DNA of 10,577 nucleotides from CAZESH01 sp964514665. GTDB taxonomy: Bacteria; Bacillota; Bacilli; Paenibacillales; KCTC-25726. This document shows positions 1 through 7,078 of the stretch, piece by piece; positions within the stretch are counted from its first letter, which is position 1; each line of letters starts with the position of its first letter. Location: the NCBI GenBank assembly GCA_964514665.1, contig CAZESH010000142.1, forward strand, positions 1 through 10,577, written 5' to 3'. Made by a program: the position numbers and the translations under genes. The notes beneath the pieces are model-generated. The model worked only from the letters and a program-made list of their open reading frames with translations. It did not search any database and was not told the DNA's origin.

Positions 1-1
1 G

Positions 2-961
2 TGCACATATCCCCCTGCGGCCGAAAGCAAAGCGGCGGTTCCGGATTCCAAAGAGCAGATTTTTGCCATGCGCCAAAATCTTTTTATGCAAATGAGCGCG
101 GCAACCCAAATCCCATGGACTTATTTGGCGGCGATCGACCAATATGAACGCACGATGACGATTGCCCACAAAAAACAACGGCCCAAGGAAACGGGACTGA
201 TCGCCATTGTTTTTGATGAGCGGGTGTGGAGCGGCAACTTCAATCCGGATCCCGATGATACCGATCCGGCTTCGATTTCATGGTTCGGGGGAATTGGCAA
301 AGACGGTGACGAAGACGGAAAAGCCGAGCGCGGCAATGACCTGGACATGCTTAAAGCAATCGCCGATTATGTAAGGCTGCACGGAACCTCCTGGGAAGAT
401 TTCCGCATCGGACTTTGGGATTATTACCATAATTCGCGAAGCGTTGAACGAATCAGTCAATTTGCCAGCATTTACGCTCATTTCGGCACGCTGAATCTGG
501 ATAAGCATGCGTTTCCGCTTCCTCTTGGAGCAAACTATTCCTATCGCAGCACCTGGGGAGCGGGGCGAAACTACGGCGGCTACAGAATTCATGAGGGAAC
601 GGATATCTTCGCGGGATATGGCGTTCCCGTGCGCAGCGCGTCGTACGGAATTGTCGAGATCAAGGGGTGGAATCGCTATGGCGGTTGGCGCATCGGCATA
701 CGCGATATTCAAAATGTGTATCATTATTTCGCCCATATGTCAGGCTACAGCAAGGGACTGAAGGTAGGATATATCGTCGAGCCCGGACAAATCATCGGTT
801 GGGTCGGCAGTTCGGGCTATGGCAAGCCCGGTACGCAGGGCAAATTCCCGCCCCATCTGCATTACGGCTTATACAGGGACAGCGGCATTTCCGAATGGCC
901 GTTTGACCCTGCACCGTATTTGTATAGATGGGAGCGGGAAGAGCGTCAAAGACGCAAATAA
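2..961 (+). CDS. lytH: LytH/YunA-type L-Ala-D-Glu endopeptidase, M23 family (5' end outside window)
   Basis: This is a cell-wall peptidase of the LytH (YunA) kind. In B. subtilis that enzyme cuts between L-Ala and D-Glu in spore cortex peptidoglycan late in sporulation. The reading frame is open to the left edge, so the ATG at 68 is probably internal and the N-terminus lies outside the window. Counting from that ATG, the first 150 residues are a LytH-like region, and residues 150-285 form the LytM/M23 domain. The zinc motifs are complete: HEGTD (His175, Asp179), HYFAH (His223) and PPHLHYG (His263, His265). The convergent neighbour is yunB, with one base between the stops, and the same pair is adjacent in B. 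subtilis; this is the main support for LytH over a generic M23 peptidase. A short inverted repeat (GCGTC-AAA-GACGC) at the very 3' end lacks a U run. Its sigma-K control is known for the family but not visible here, because the promoter is off the window. Confidence 0.85.
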   Translation, partial: CTYPPAAESKAAVPDSKEQIFAMRQNLFMQMSAATQIPWTYLAAIDQYERTMTIAHKKQRPKETGLIAIVFDERVWSGNFNPDPDDTDPASISWFGGIGKDGDEDGKAERGNDLDMLKAIADYVRLHGTSWEDFRIGLWDYYHNSRSVERISQFASIYAHFGTLNLDKHAFPLPLGANYSYRSTWGAGRNYGGYRIHEGTDIFAGYGVPVRSASYGIVEIKGWNRYGGWRIGIRDIQNVYHYFAHMSGYSKGLKVGYIVEPGQIIGWVGSSGYGKPGTQGKFPPHLHYGLYRDSGISEWPFDPAPYLYRWEREERQRRK

Positions 962-962
962 T

Positions 963-1817
963 TCAATTGTTGATGGAAAGTCCGTTGCTGCTGTTCATGC
1001 TTCCCGAACTGCTGCCCACAGAATTGTTGTTCCCGGGATTATCCGTGCGTGATATGCTGCCCGGAACCCCGACGCTGTTGCCTTCATTAAGTTGATTTTT
1101 CTGATTCGGCAAAGAAATGTTCGGCGGAAGCGGATCTGAACTGCCGATCGGATTTCCCTTGTTGTCGACGTAATACATCGGTGTATCACCGACCACCAGC
1201 AAATAGGAAATCGGAATCTCGGTCGATACAAGCTCGGGCTGGGTTTCAAAGGGAATAATGATGGATACCTCGGCAATGATCCGGATGTAAACCTCGACCA
1301 GTAGCATGTTGATGCCTGCATCCTGATTCCTCGTGTTCAAATCGACCTTGACCGCGCCCTCGCGTACGAAGCGGATCGGAATGTTCGGTCCGTAGGAGGC
1401 CAGAATGGCGCTGTTGAAAGCTTGCCCGAGCGGAATGTAATCAGCCTTATCCTGCAGTCGGCTGAGCGCGTCTTCAACGGTTTTGACCGTCTCCGAAGCG
1501 ATCTTCATGTGCTCGGCATAGTTCAGCATGAAGCCGGATATTTTCCCTTTATTGTCCATTTTCCAATCGACGAGCTTTTCAAAATCGGTTTCGCTGGAAA
1601 TACGCGAATTAATCGCCGTATTGATGGCCTCCGTAGCCATTTGCTTGATTCTCACCTTGGCGATATTCATCAGCGGCGAACGCAAATTTCTTTCGATGTA
1701 AATGAACGACTGCAGCGAGAAAAAAAACGTGATCAGCAAGAGCAGCATAAACACTCTCATCCTGCCCGCTTTATTTCTTCTCGGCCTGCTTTTCCATCTT
1801 TTTCTTCTTTTCCACAT
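963..1817 (-). CDS. yunB: sporulation protein YunB
   Basis: YunB is a membrane-anchored sporulation protein of unknown biochemical activity, made in the mother cell in B. subtilis. The 284 residues start with a very basic segment (residues 1-20, many Arg/Lys). One hydrophobic helix follows at about 21-40, then an extracytoplasmic domain with family-like segments such as IRFVREGAVKVDLNTR, PFETQPELVSTEIPISY and LLVVGDTPMYYVD. Residues from about 219 to the end are a low-complexity Asn/Ser/Gly tail without hydrophobic structure, which makes the protein longer than the roughly 250-residue B. subtilis version. The ATG at 1817 has GGGAG ten bases upstream. A CATACA at 1874-1879 on the minus strand resembles a sigma-E -10 element, but I see no convincing -35, so the promoter is only a suggestion. 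The gene converges with lytH. Confidence 0.88.
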   Translation of the reverse strand: MWKRRKRWKSRPRRNKAGRMRVFMLLLLITFFFSLQSFIYIERNLRSPLMNIAKVRIKQMATEAINTAINSRISSETDFEKLVDWKMDNKGKISGFMLNYAEHMKIASETVKTVEDALSRLQDKADYIPLGQAFNSAILASYGPNIPIRFVREGAVKVDLNTRNQDAGINMLLVEVYIRIIAEVSIIIPFETQPELVSTEIPISYLLVVGDTPMYYVDNKGNPIGSSDPLPPNISLPNQKNQLNEGNSVGVPGSISRTDNPGNNNSVGSSSGSMNSSNGLSINN

Positions 1818-1889
1818 GGACGAACAACTCCCAATGAGGATGCATTGGACTGCAGCTGCAGGTTATTCTCATGTGTATGCAGGTCAAAG

Positions 1890-1918
1890 AAAAAAAAGAC
1901 GGAACACCTGCGGCGTCC
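1890..1918 (-). terminator. Probable rho-independent terminator after the aldo/keto reductase
   Basis: On the minus strand GGACGCC pairs with GGTGTTCC around a GCA loop, with one bulged U and one G-U pair. A GTC and eight T residues follow directly. It lies about 60 bases past the stop of the reductase at 1979 and upstream of yunB, so it would separate the sugar genes from the sporulation gene. Confidence 0.55.
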
Positions 1919-1978
1919 CTTGCAAAAGCTTTTCCAATAACTTCCACAAGGCTCGCGATCTCCCTCAATCATAAATCA

Positions 1979-2896
1979 TTACGGCAATTTATTCCCCGCG
2001 GACAAGTAAATTTCATACCATTCTTGGCGGCTTAACTCAATATCCGCCGCCTTGGCGATCTCTTCAATCCGTTTTGCGTTGGTAGAACCGACAACTGCCT
2101 GCATTTTTGCGGGATGCCGCAAAATCCATGCAATGGCGACCGTGGAATTCGTCACACCTTTTTCCTCCGCAATCCGATTCAAAACGCGATTTAATTCAGG
2201 AAATTTCTCATTATTTAAGAAAGTGCCCTCAAAGAACCCATATTGAAAGGGCGACCACGCTTGAATCGTAATATCTTTCAAACGGCAATATTCGAGCACA
2301 CTTCCATCCCTGTCAACCGATTCTGAAATCTCCATGTTGACATTCAAGCCGGAATCAATCATTCCCGTATTCGTTGCGCTAAATTGAAGCTGGTTCGCAA
2401 TGATGCGCTGGTTTAGATCTTTGTTCAGCAGTTCAATCTGCATCGGATTTTGATTACTTACTCCAAAATGTCTCACCTTTCCTGATGATTTCAGAAGATC
2501 AAAAGCCTCGGCAACCTCCTGCGGCTCCATCAGAGTATCAGGACGGTGCAGCAGCAAAATATCCAGATAGTCCGTTTGCAGTCTTTTCAGGATGTCATCC
2601 ACCGAACTTAGAATGTGTTCCTTCGAAAAATCAAAGTAGCCCTTGCGGATCCCGCACTTTGATTGGATGACCATCTTTTCGCGAACTCTCTGGTTCATTC
2701 CCACCGCTTTTGCGAAGAGCTCTTCGGATTTTCCCCCGCCATATATATCAGCATGGTCAAAAAGGGTTATTCCGCTTTCCATCGCTATACCGATCAGTTT
2801 GGAAATCTCCGCCAGTTCCATATTAGATATGCGCATGCACCCTAGAGAAATAGAGGAAGCAATTAATCCGCTGCCTCCAACATCAATATATTTCAA
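1979..2896 (-). CDS. aldo/keto reductase, YcsN/YdhF-like
   Basis: This is an NADPH-dependent oxidoreductase of the aldo/keto reductase superfamily, full length at 305 residues. The catalytic tetrad is in place: Asp47 and Tyr52 in FDHADIYGGGKSE, Lys80 in IQSKCGIRK, and His117 in LLLHRPD. The C-terminal cofactor region contains VVGSTN near residue 275. The pattern of the N-terminal half and AWSPFQYGFFEG match the B. subtilis YcsN / E. coli YdhF branch. The start is TTG: an in-frame TAA lies 24 bases upstream and no in-frame ATG lies between. AAGGAAG at 2905-2911 sits eight bases before the TTG. A possible promoter (TTGATA, 17 bases, TTAAAA) overlaps the end of the reductase fragment just upstream, but it is weak. 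Substrate unknown. The gene stands alone between a terminator and a stretch of gene remnants, so it may be a survivor of a once longer operon. Confidence 0.88.
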   Translation of the reverse strand: MKYIDVGGSGLIASSISLGCMRISNMELAEISKLIGIAMESGITLFDHADIYGGGKSEELFAKAVGMNQRVREKMVIQSKCGIRKGYFDFSKEHILSSVDDILKRLQTDYLDILLLHRPDTLMEPQEVAEAFDLLKSSGKVRHFGVSNQNPMQIELLNKDLNQRIIANQLQFSATNTGMIDSGLNVNMEISESVDRDGSVLEYCRLKDITIQAWSPFQYGFFEGTFLNNEKFPELNRVLNRIAEEKGVTNSTVAIAWILRHPAKMQAVVGSTNAKRIEEIAKAADIELSRQEWYEIYLSAGNKLP

Positions 2897-2904
2897 CGTT
2901 CCAT

Positions 2905-2911
2905 CTTCCTT
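2905..2911 (-). promoter_or_regulatory. Ribosome binding site for a TTG start
   Basis: AAGGAAG on the minus strand lies eight bases before the TTG at 2894-2896. The ATG that occurs between them is out of frame and is followed two codons later by a stop. This fixes TTG as the start of the aldo/keto reductase. Confidence 0.6.
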
Positions 2912-2929
2912 TCCCTTTTAAATTGATAA

Positions 2930-3049
2930 TTACTGATCTATCAAATCACCACAGGCCATATTGATCCACATCTTACAGTCAGACCTTACGTTTGGGCTAG
3001 CACCAATATAACCCACTTTTCCCGCGCGGATCAAGTCATCCAAATAGCA
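2930..3049 (-). pseudogene. Middle fragment of an aldo/keto reductase
   Basis: Minus-strand codons from 3049 down to the TAA at 2930-2932 read CYLDDLIRAGKVGYIGAS and then an unrelated tail. The motif LDDLIRAGKV.YIG.S is the standard segment following the catalytic His in many aldo/keto reductases. It normally comes directly after the stretch HRP...P..ET, which is where the larger fragment at 3413-3802 breaks off. No N-terminal half, start codon or C-terminal NADP-binding region is attached. The 20 residues after GAS do not look like the family. The simplest reading is a piece of the same dead gene, separated from its front half by about 350 bases of other remnant sequence. A second paralogue is the alternative. 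Confidence 0.5.
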
Positions 3050-3119
3050 CGCATTTGAATCATCATCGTCTATTCACAGTTTTACTCTATAATAGAACTA
3101 GCGGGCAAACGCACAAGCA

Positions 3120-3355
3120 TTATGCAAAGGCGACGCCTTCTTTTTGTCCAGTGGAAAGGATATATTCTCTTGCTTGCATGTACTCCTCTTCGGTTTTCAA
3201 ATGCTCCAACATGAGTGGAATGTCTTTGGAAAGCTTAGCAATTTGAAACAATGTCTTATTAAATCTCCATTATTAAAATATTGACGAGTATTTGCCTCCC
3301 TATCATTTCTAATTCATAACGCCGCACAAACTGGATCTTAATACCAAATTCGAAT
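3120..3355 (-). pseudogene. 3' remnant of a TIM-barrel sugar isomerase/epimerase
   Basis: Two adjoining minus-strand frames carry pieces of the xylose-isomerase-like TIM-barrel family. From about 3355 one frame reads RIWY-stop-DPV, then a second stop. It continues as TRQYFNNGDLIRHCFKLL, matching the usual WDP(V)N plus YxNGxLIRxCFxLLG region. A shift into the next frame gives IAKLSKDIPLMLEHLKTEE and EEEYMQAREYI, the typical C-terminus (PLMLEHL...EEY..A..YI), ending at a TAA at 3120-3122. About 50-60 residues usually found between the two parts are missing, so the gene has two nonsense codons, a frameshift and an internal deletion. I see no start and no front half. It lies between two aldo/keto reductase fragments. 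Confidence 0.55.
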
Positions 3356-3412
3356 ACGTTCGTATACAAAAAAATCATCGCCCCCTTTCCGCCAAAAAAG
3401 TGAACGGTGACC

Positions 3413-3802
3413 CTAATATCTGAATGTTACGTAATTATATGATCTACTTGTCGTTTCATTAATCGGCACTTTCGAACTGGGACGATGAATTTGGTAAAGA
3501 TCAATATAATCGGTCTTTAGACGCCTTAATGACGCCTCACACTGTTCAATAATGTGACGTCGGCTGTTGCCCTCGGCATTGGGATCATCATCATCCATTC
3601 TGCCATGCACCTTAGTAGCCAACACGATCCGCTGACGCTTGCTGTTTCGCTTCAGCGCTTCCCCTACTACCTCTTCACTGCGGCCCCGACTATATACGTT
3701 AGCCGTATCGAGGAAATTAATGCCTGCATCGATTCCCCCCGATCAATCATTTCCATCGATTCTGCGCCCAAGACTGCGATATTCCATACTACTGTTGCTC
3801 AT
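3413..3802 (-). pseudogene. Decayed aldo/keto reductase, N-terminal half
   Basis: An ATG at 3800-3802 with GGGAGG about ten bases upstream starts MSNSSMEYRSLGR, a normal aldo/keto reductase beginning. About 25 residues of the first strand region are then missing. The sequence AESMEMIDR is recoverable only in another frame, and two extra bases in a run of six G return it to GIDAGINFLDTANVYSRG. The rest runs cleanly: catalytic Asp and Tyr (LDTANVYS), Lys (LATKVHGRMDDDDP) and His (IYQIHRP-like, DLYQIHRPSS). It then leaves the family after KVPINET and stops 13 codons later. A direct repeat CATCGATTC (plus strand, 3727-3735 and 3754-3762) flanks the damaged part. The gene begins 36 bases past the stop of the lactonase gene, so it was probably the next gene of that operon. 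Confidence 0.75.
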
Positions 3803-3838
3803 TTTTCCTATCCCTCCCATTATCGAACAAGCTAAATG

Positions 3839-4660
3839 TTATAGAAAATTCATGCAATTGAGACCAAGAACTTTCTCCTGTATGGTAACCGGATATTGGT
3901 CGAGATAACGAATCACAATCTCCATAACGGATGAATAATTGCCGCTGATTGTACAAACCGGCCAATCTGAGCCGATCATCAAACGATCAGGTCCGAATGC
4001 GTCGAATACGATATCGAGATAAGGCTTGAAATCACTTGCCTGCCAATTATTTAGTTGTGCTTCAGTTACCATGCCGGACAGTTTACAGCATACATTGGCT
4101 GATTGAGCCAATGTATATAAATCATCTTTCCATGGTTGAATGCTGCCTTGAGCGATATTAGGCTTCGCTATATGATTTAATACAAAACGCTGCTGAGGAA
4201 ATTCTCGTACCAGTTCAATCGCAGCACTAATATGCTTCGGAAATAGAAGCAAATCGTAGGTCAATTTGTATTTTTCCAGCAAAGAGACACCTTGTCGGAA
4301 GTCATCCCGGAACATGAAGAGATCATCGGGTTCGTCGTGCACGACATGACGTACCCCTTTAAGCATCTTTTCCTTTGCAAAGTGCTGCAGCTGCTCTTCG
4401 ATCTGGTCTGAACATAAATCCACCCAACCCACCACTCCCTTAATGATGGGATGTTTCTGTGACAGTTCCAAAAGCCACCTCGTCTCCTCCAGAGACTGTC
4501 TGGCCTGAACGGCAATACACCCGGCGAATCCGTTATCTCGCAATAAAGGTTCCAAGTCCTGCGGAAGGAAATCCCGCATGATCCCGGTATGCCTTTCATC
4601 CATCCAATTGTATTGTGCCCCGTCGTATTTCCAGAAGTGCAGGTGCGCGTCAATCTGCAT
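3839..4660 (-). CDS. COG3618 amidohydrolase, L-fuconolactonase / L-rhamnonolactonase type
   Basis: This is a predicted aldonolactone hydrolase (amidohydrolase_2 family, PF04909), which opens a sugar 1,4- or 1,5-lactone to the aldonate in the cytosol. The 273 residues show the metal motif HLH (His6, His8 in IDAHLHFW), the family pattern YNWMDE...IMRDFLPQDL, His105/His108 in RHVVHDEP, His163 in LNHIAKP and Asp232 in GSDWPVC. A longer reading from a TTG at 4681 is possible, but the ATG at 4660 has GGAGG seven bases upstream and begins right at the metal motif, as the family usually does. The upstream dehydrogenase ends at 4678, giving an 17-base gap that contains the ribosome binding site. The position after a C1-oxidising dehydrogenase supports lactone opening. 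The exact sugar cannot be decided; fucono-, rhamnono- and galactonolactone are the candidates. Confidence 0.85.
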   Translation of the reverse strand: MQIDAHLHFWKYDGAQYNWMDERHTGIMRDFLPQDLEPLLRDNGFAGCIAVQARQSLEETRWLLELSQKHPIIKGVVGWVDLCSDQIEEQLQHFAKEKMLKGVRHVVHDEPDDLFMFRDDFRQGVSLLEKYKLTYDLLLFPKHISAAIELVREFPQQRFVLNHIAKPNIAQGSIQPWKDDLYTLAQSANVCCKLSGMVTEAQLNNWQASDFKPYLDIVFDAFGPDRLMIGSDWPVCTISGNYSSVMEIVIRYLDQYPVTIQEKVLGLNCMNFL

Positions 4661-4667
4661 GCCAATC

Positions 4668-4672
4668 CTCCA
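4668..4672 (-). promoter_or_regulatory. Ribosome binding site deciding the lactonase start
   Basis: GGAGG on the minus strand is seven bases before the ATG at 4658-4660. The upstream TTG that would give a protein seven residues longer overlaps the preceding stop codon, and I see no better ribosome binding site for it. Confidence 0.6.
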
Positions 4673-4677
4673 GTCTG

Positions 4678-5694
4678 TCAATCCAGTTCAATTACGGCTT
4701 TAATCACCCGACTTAACGGATCCAGCCAATGATCAAACACATCAATCATTCCATCGAAATGCACGCGATGCGTGATGAAAGCACCCGTATCAATCTGTCC
4801 GCTCCTCATGCTGCACATGACGTTTTCAAAATCCTCACGAGTCGCATTCCTGCTGCTCATAAGCGTCAATTCCTTGGCATGAAATTGCGGGTCATCAAAG
4901 GTAACGCTATCTTTAACCAACCCCACATATAGCAAGCGTCCACCATGTCCGGTCAAACGGAACGAACTTTCCATTGACATTTTATTACCTGTGGCATCAA
5001 ATACAACATCAGGTAGATTGCCTTTCAATATTCCTCTCAGCTTCCCCTCAACATCCCCGTCTGCCGTAATCGTATTAGCGACATCCGCCCAATTGCGGCA
5101 AAACTCGAGCCTTTCCGCATTCACATCCATGGCGGTAACAGATGCACCTGACAGCCGCGCATACCTCATCACTCCTAAACCAATAGGCCCTGCCCCGATT
5201 ATAAGCACCTGTTCGAAACTTTGCAGTTGTGCTCGTCTGACTGCATGAGCGCCGATGCTTAAGCATTCGACGATCGCCGCAGCATCCGGTGACAAACCGT
5301 CAGCCTTTATCAGATGATCTATCGGCACACTTATATATTCCCTCATCCCTCCGTCTATGTGTACCCCAAGAACTTGCAGATTTATACAACAATTTGATTT
5401 GCCGCTTAGGCATGGGGGACAGTTGCCACACTCCAAATAGGGTATGACAGATACCAAATCCCCAACCTTTATTCCTGCTTCGTTAATCGTAATTTCTTCA
5501 ACGGTCCCTGATAGTTCGTGACCCAGTATACGCGGATAAGAGAAAAAAGGTTGTCTGCCCCGGAAAGCGTGAAGATCCGTGCCGCAAACACCGATTCGTT
5601 TGATTCGAACCAGCGCATGGCCATCCGCTATGGTGGGCACTGTGGTTTCTGTCCTTAAGAACCTGCCGGGACTTTCACAGACAATGGTCTTCAT
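4678..5694 (-). CDS. Zinc-dependent medium-chain dehydrogenase, LgoD/YjjN-like (L-galactonate 5-dehydrogenase type)
   Basis: This is an NAD(P)-dependent medium-chain alcohol dehydrogenase of 338 residues. Catalytic zinc ligands are Cys37 (GVCGTD), His59-Glu60 (GHE) and Glu143 (IVECLSIGAHA). The structural zinc site is Cys89, Cys92, Cys95 and Cys103 (CGNCPPC...CC). The Rossmann motif is GAGPIG at 167-172, with Asp190 at the end of the second strand, which favours NAD. Segments QPFFSYPRILGHE, VLGVHIDGG and SSRNATREDFENV closely resemble, from memory, E. coli YjjN (LgoD), which oxidises L-galactonate to D-tagaturonate. The start codon is two bases past the stop of the upstream aldo/keto reductase, with GGAG near -13 inside that gene, so the two are translated together. 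A related sorbitol- or threonine-dehydrogenase-like activity cannot be ruled out. Confidence 0.87.
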   Translation of the reverse strand: MKTIVCESPGRFLRTETTVPTIADGHALVRIKRIGVCGTDLHAFRGRQPFFSYPRILGHELSGTVEEITINEAGIKVGDLVSVIPYLECGNCPPCLSGKSNCCINLQVLGVHIDGGMREYISVPIDHLIKADGLSPDAAAIVECLSIGAHAVRRAQLQSFEQVLIIGAGPIGLGVMRYARLSGASVTAMDVNAERLEFCRNWADVANTITADGDVEGKLRGILKGNLPDVVFDATGNKMSMESSFRLTGHGGRLLYVGLVKDSVTFDDPQFHAKELTLMSSRNATREDFENVMCSMRSGQIDTGAFITHRVHFDGMIDVFDHWLDPLSRVIKAVIELD

Positions 5695-5696
5695 AC

Positions 5697-6626
5697 TTAA
5701 TTATTCTCCATTCTGCCGATCGGCCAAGTTTTATTTTGAATCGGTTGCAAAATCTCTTGGACTCTTATCAGCAGTTCATCATCCATTGGCTCCTCGATCC
5801 ACTGTATATTCTTACGAATATTATCGGGGTTCGCTGTTCCAACCAGCGTTGTGGGGATGCGTTCATTCCGCATAGAGAATTGTATTGCCAGCTTAGCCAG
5901 GTCTGCACCAAGGGCCGTGCAAAACTGTGCCGCTTTCTTGCAAGCCTCTTTAATTTCATCCGTAGCAGGATGCCAGGGTGGTGTTCCTCTACTAGTAAGC
6001 AAGCCCATCGATAACGGTGAAGCGTTAATCACTCCCACCTTTTTATCTTCTAAATATGGAAGCAAATCGAGCAAAGAGGTGTCATTAATGGAGTAGTGAC
6101 AATAGGTAATCATTGTGTCTACAGGCAATTGGTCCATTACTTTAGGATAGATTTTAAGAGGAAAACCTGTTATGCCGTGAAAACGGATTTTCCCCTGCTC
6201 TTTGAGTCTATACAGTGTAGGAATGCTCTCTTCTATGATTTGATTCATATCGCTATACTCGATATCGTGCAGGTGCAGAATGTCGATGTAATCGAGATTC
6301 AACCGGTGCAAGCTCTCATCGACACTCCGAACGATCCGCTCTGGTGAGAAGTCGAATTCTTCGTCGCCGTATCGTCCCGCCTTGGTAGATAAGAGGAAGC
6401 GGTCCCTTGCTACACCCTTTAACGCTTTACCCAGGACTGTCTCGGCTTTGGTAAGACCATAGTATGGAGAGACATCCAACAGATTGATTCCCAAATCAAG
6501 CGCTTCATGAACGGTCCGTATGCCCTCCGCCTCATCGATATTCCGAAAAACCGAACCTAGTGAAGAAGCGCCGAAGCTTAATTTGGATACAGACAATCCT
6601 GTATTTCCTAACGTACGATATTCCAT
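5697..6626 (-). CDS. Aldo/keto reductase, L-galactose / L-fucose dehydrogenase type
   Basis: This predicted aldose 1-dehydrogenase belongs to the aldo/keto reductase branch that contains plant L-galactose dehydrogenase and bacterial L-fucose dehydrogenases; it would make a sugar lactone. It has 309 residues from the ATG at 6626, which has GGAGG eight bases upstream; a GTG at 6650 would add eight unlikely residues. The tetrad is Asp51 and Tyr56 in LLDVSPYYGLTKAE, Lys82 in LLSTKAGRYG and His120 in HLHDIEY. LDVSPYYG.T.AE, TKAGRYG and LDYIDILHLHDIEY are typical of this branch, and the C-terminus has TLVGTANPDNIRKNI. It sits between the mutarotase and the LgoD-like enzyme in one operon. The neighbouring lactonase supports a C1-oxidising role rather than aldehyde reduction. 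Substrate (L-galactose, L-fucose or another L-sugar) is inferred. Confidence 0.85.
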   Translation of the reverse strand: MEYRTLGNTGLSVSKLSFGASSLGSVFRNIDEAEGIRTVHEALDLGINLLDVSPYYGLTKAETVLGKALKGVARDRFLLSTKAGRYGDEEFDFSPERIVRSVDESLHRLNLDYIDILHLHDIEYSDMNQIIEESIPTLYRLKEQGKIRFHGITGFPLKIYPKVMDQLPVDTMITYCHYSINDTSLLDLLPYLEDKKVGVINASPLSMGLLTSRGTPPWHPATDEIKEACKKAAQFCTALGADLAKLAIQFSMRNERIPTTLVGTANPDNIRKNIQWIEEPMDDELLIRVQEILQPIQNKTWPIGRMENN

Positions 6627-6670
6627 TATCCTTCCCTCCATAGTACTCACTCATAATTGATAAAAAAACG

Positions 6671-6704
6671 GGTATATACCAAATATTCGTTAGATCGACC
6701 TAAC
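6671..6704. repeat. Palindrome and small inverted repeat between mutarotase and aldo/keto reductase
   Basis: GGTATATACC at 6671-6680 is a perfect 10-base palindrome, followed on the minus strand by CG and seven T. GTTAG and CTAAC at 6689-6693 and 6700-6704 form a five-base inverted repeat touching the mutarotase stop. Either could be a regulator site or a weak attenuator inside the operon; both could also be chance in AT-rich sequence. Confidence 0.25.
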
Positions 6705-7042
6705 TAGGCGTTGAAATAGACCTGCTCCATCTTGGCCCAGCTTGCTTCACCATCAAGCGGAATCTGACAAATGTCAGTTACATCAAGCCACTGTCTATTT
6801 CTCGGCTCCGCGTCCAGAAGCTTCATATCGCTCTCATAGTCGTCACCGGTATACGTGTAGGTACCAAACAAATAATGCTGCCCGTCCTCCAAACGGCGTA
6901 AAAAGATAGAAAAATTGTGAATATTATATTTCGTCAACAAGTCCCGTACTCCAGGCTGGTTATCAGCGTGAAGCCGTTTATACTCCTCCAGCTTTTCGGG
7001 CTTCACCTTGATTACCATGCCGATCTGCTTTGTCCGTTTCAT
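6704..7042 (-). CDS. RhaM-family sugar mutarotase (L-rhamnose mutarotase family)
   Basis: This small cytosolic protein of the L-rhamnose mutarotase family (PF05336, COG3254) would interconvert alpha and beta anomers of a 6-deoxy or other L-sugar. Its 112 residues match the family's usual size. Seen in order (counting from the ATG) are the first strand IGMVIKVKPEKLEEY with Tyr21, His25 in YKRLHAD, the second strand HNFSIFLR, the HYLFGTYTYTGDD region and Trp85 in NRQWLD. These correspond to the conserved Tyr, His and Trp of the active site. The ATG at 7042 is preceded by AGGAGG at 7051-7056 with eight-base spacing; a TTG one codon earlier is too close. It is the first gene of the operon at 3839-7042, about 78 bases ahead of the dehydrogenase. 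The family also contains enzymes acting on L-fucose, so the name RhaM is not claimed. Confidence 0.82.
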   Translation of the reverse strand: MKRTKQIGMVIKVKPEKLEEYKRLHADNQPGVRDLLTKYNIHNFSIFLRRLEDGQHYLFGTYTYTGDDYESDMKLLDAEPRNRQWLDVTDICQIPLDGEASWAKMEQVYFNA

Positions 7043-7078
7043 CAATCTTACCTCCTCTGAATACCAGATTACTTAAAT

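Noticed and set aside
278..736. A 152-residue minus-strand open frame inside lytH
   Set aside because: It lies opposite a complete M23 domain with conserved zinc motifs. Its translation has no family features and there is no ribosome binding site.
923..962. Inverted repeat GCGTC-AAA-GACGC at the end of lytH as a terminator
   Set aside because: The stem is only five bases and no T run follows on either strand.
1422..1940. A 172-residue plus-strand open frame across yunB and the gap behind it
   Set aside because: It runs antisense to yunB and through the terminator, and its translation is rich in Arg/His/Ser like a shadow frame.
3055..3246. A 63-residue plus-strand open frame
   Set aside because: It is the antisense of the isomerase remnant, which shows clear family motifs on the other strand.
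2930..3802. An insertion sequence as the cause of the broken genes
   Set aside because: No transposase-like translation, terminal inverted repeats or target duplication could be found in the segment.
4261..4665. A 134-residue second frame inside the lactonase gene
   Set aside because: It is a shadow of the amidohydrolase, which has all metal residues in its own frame.
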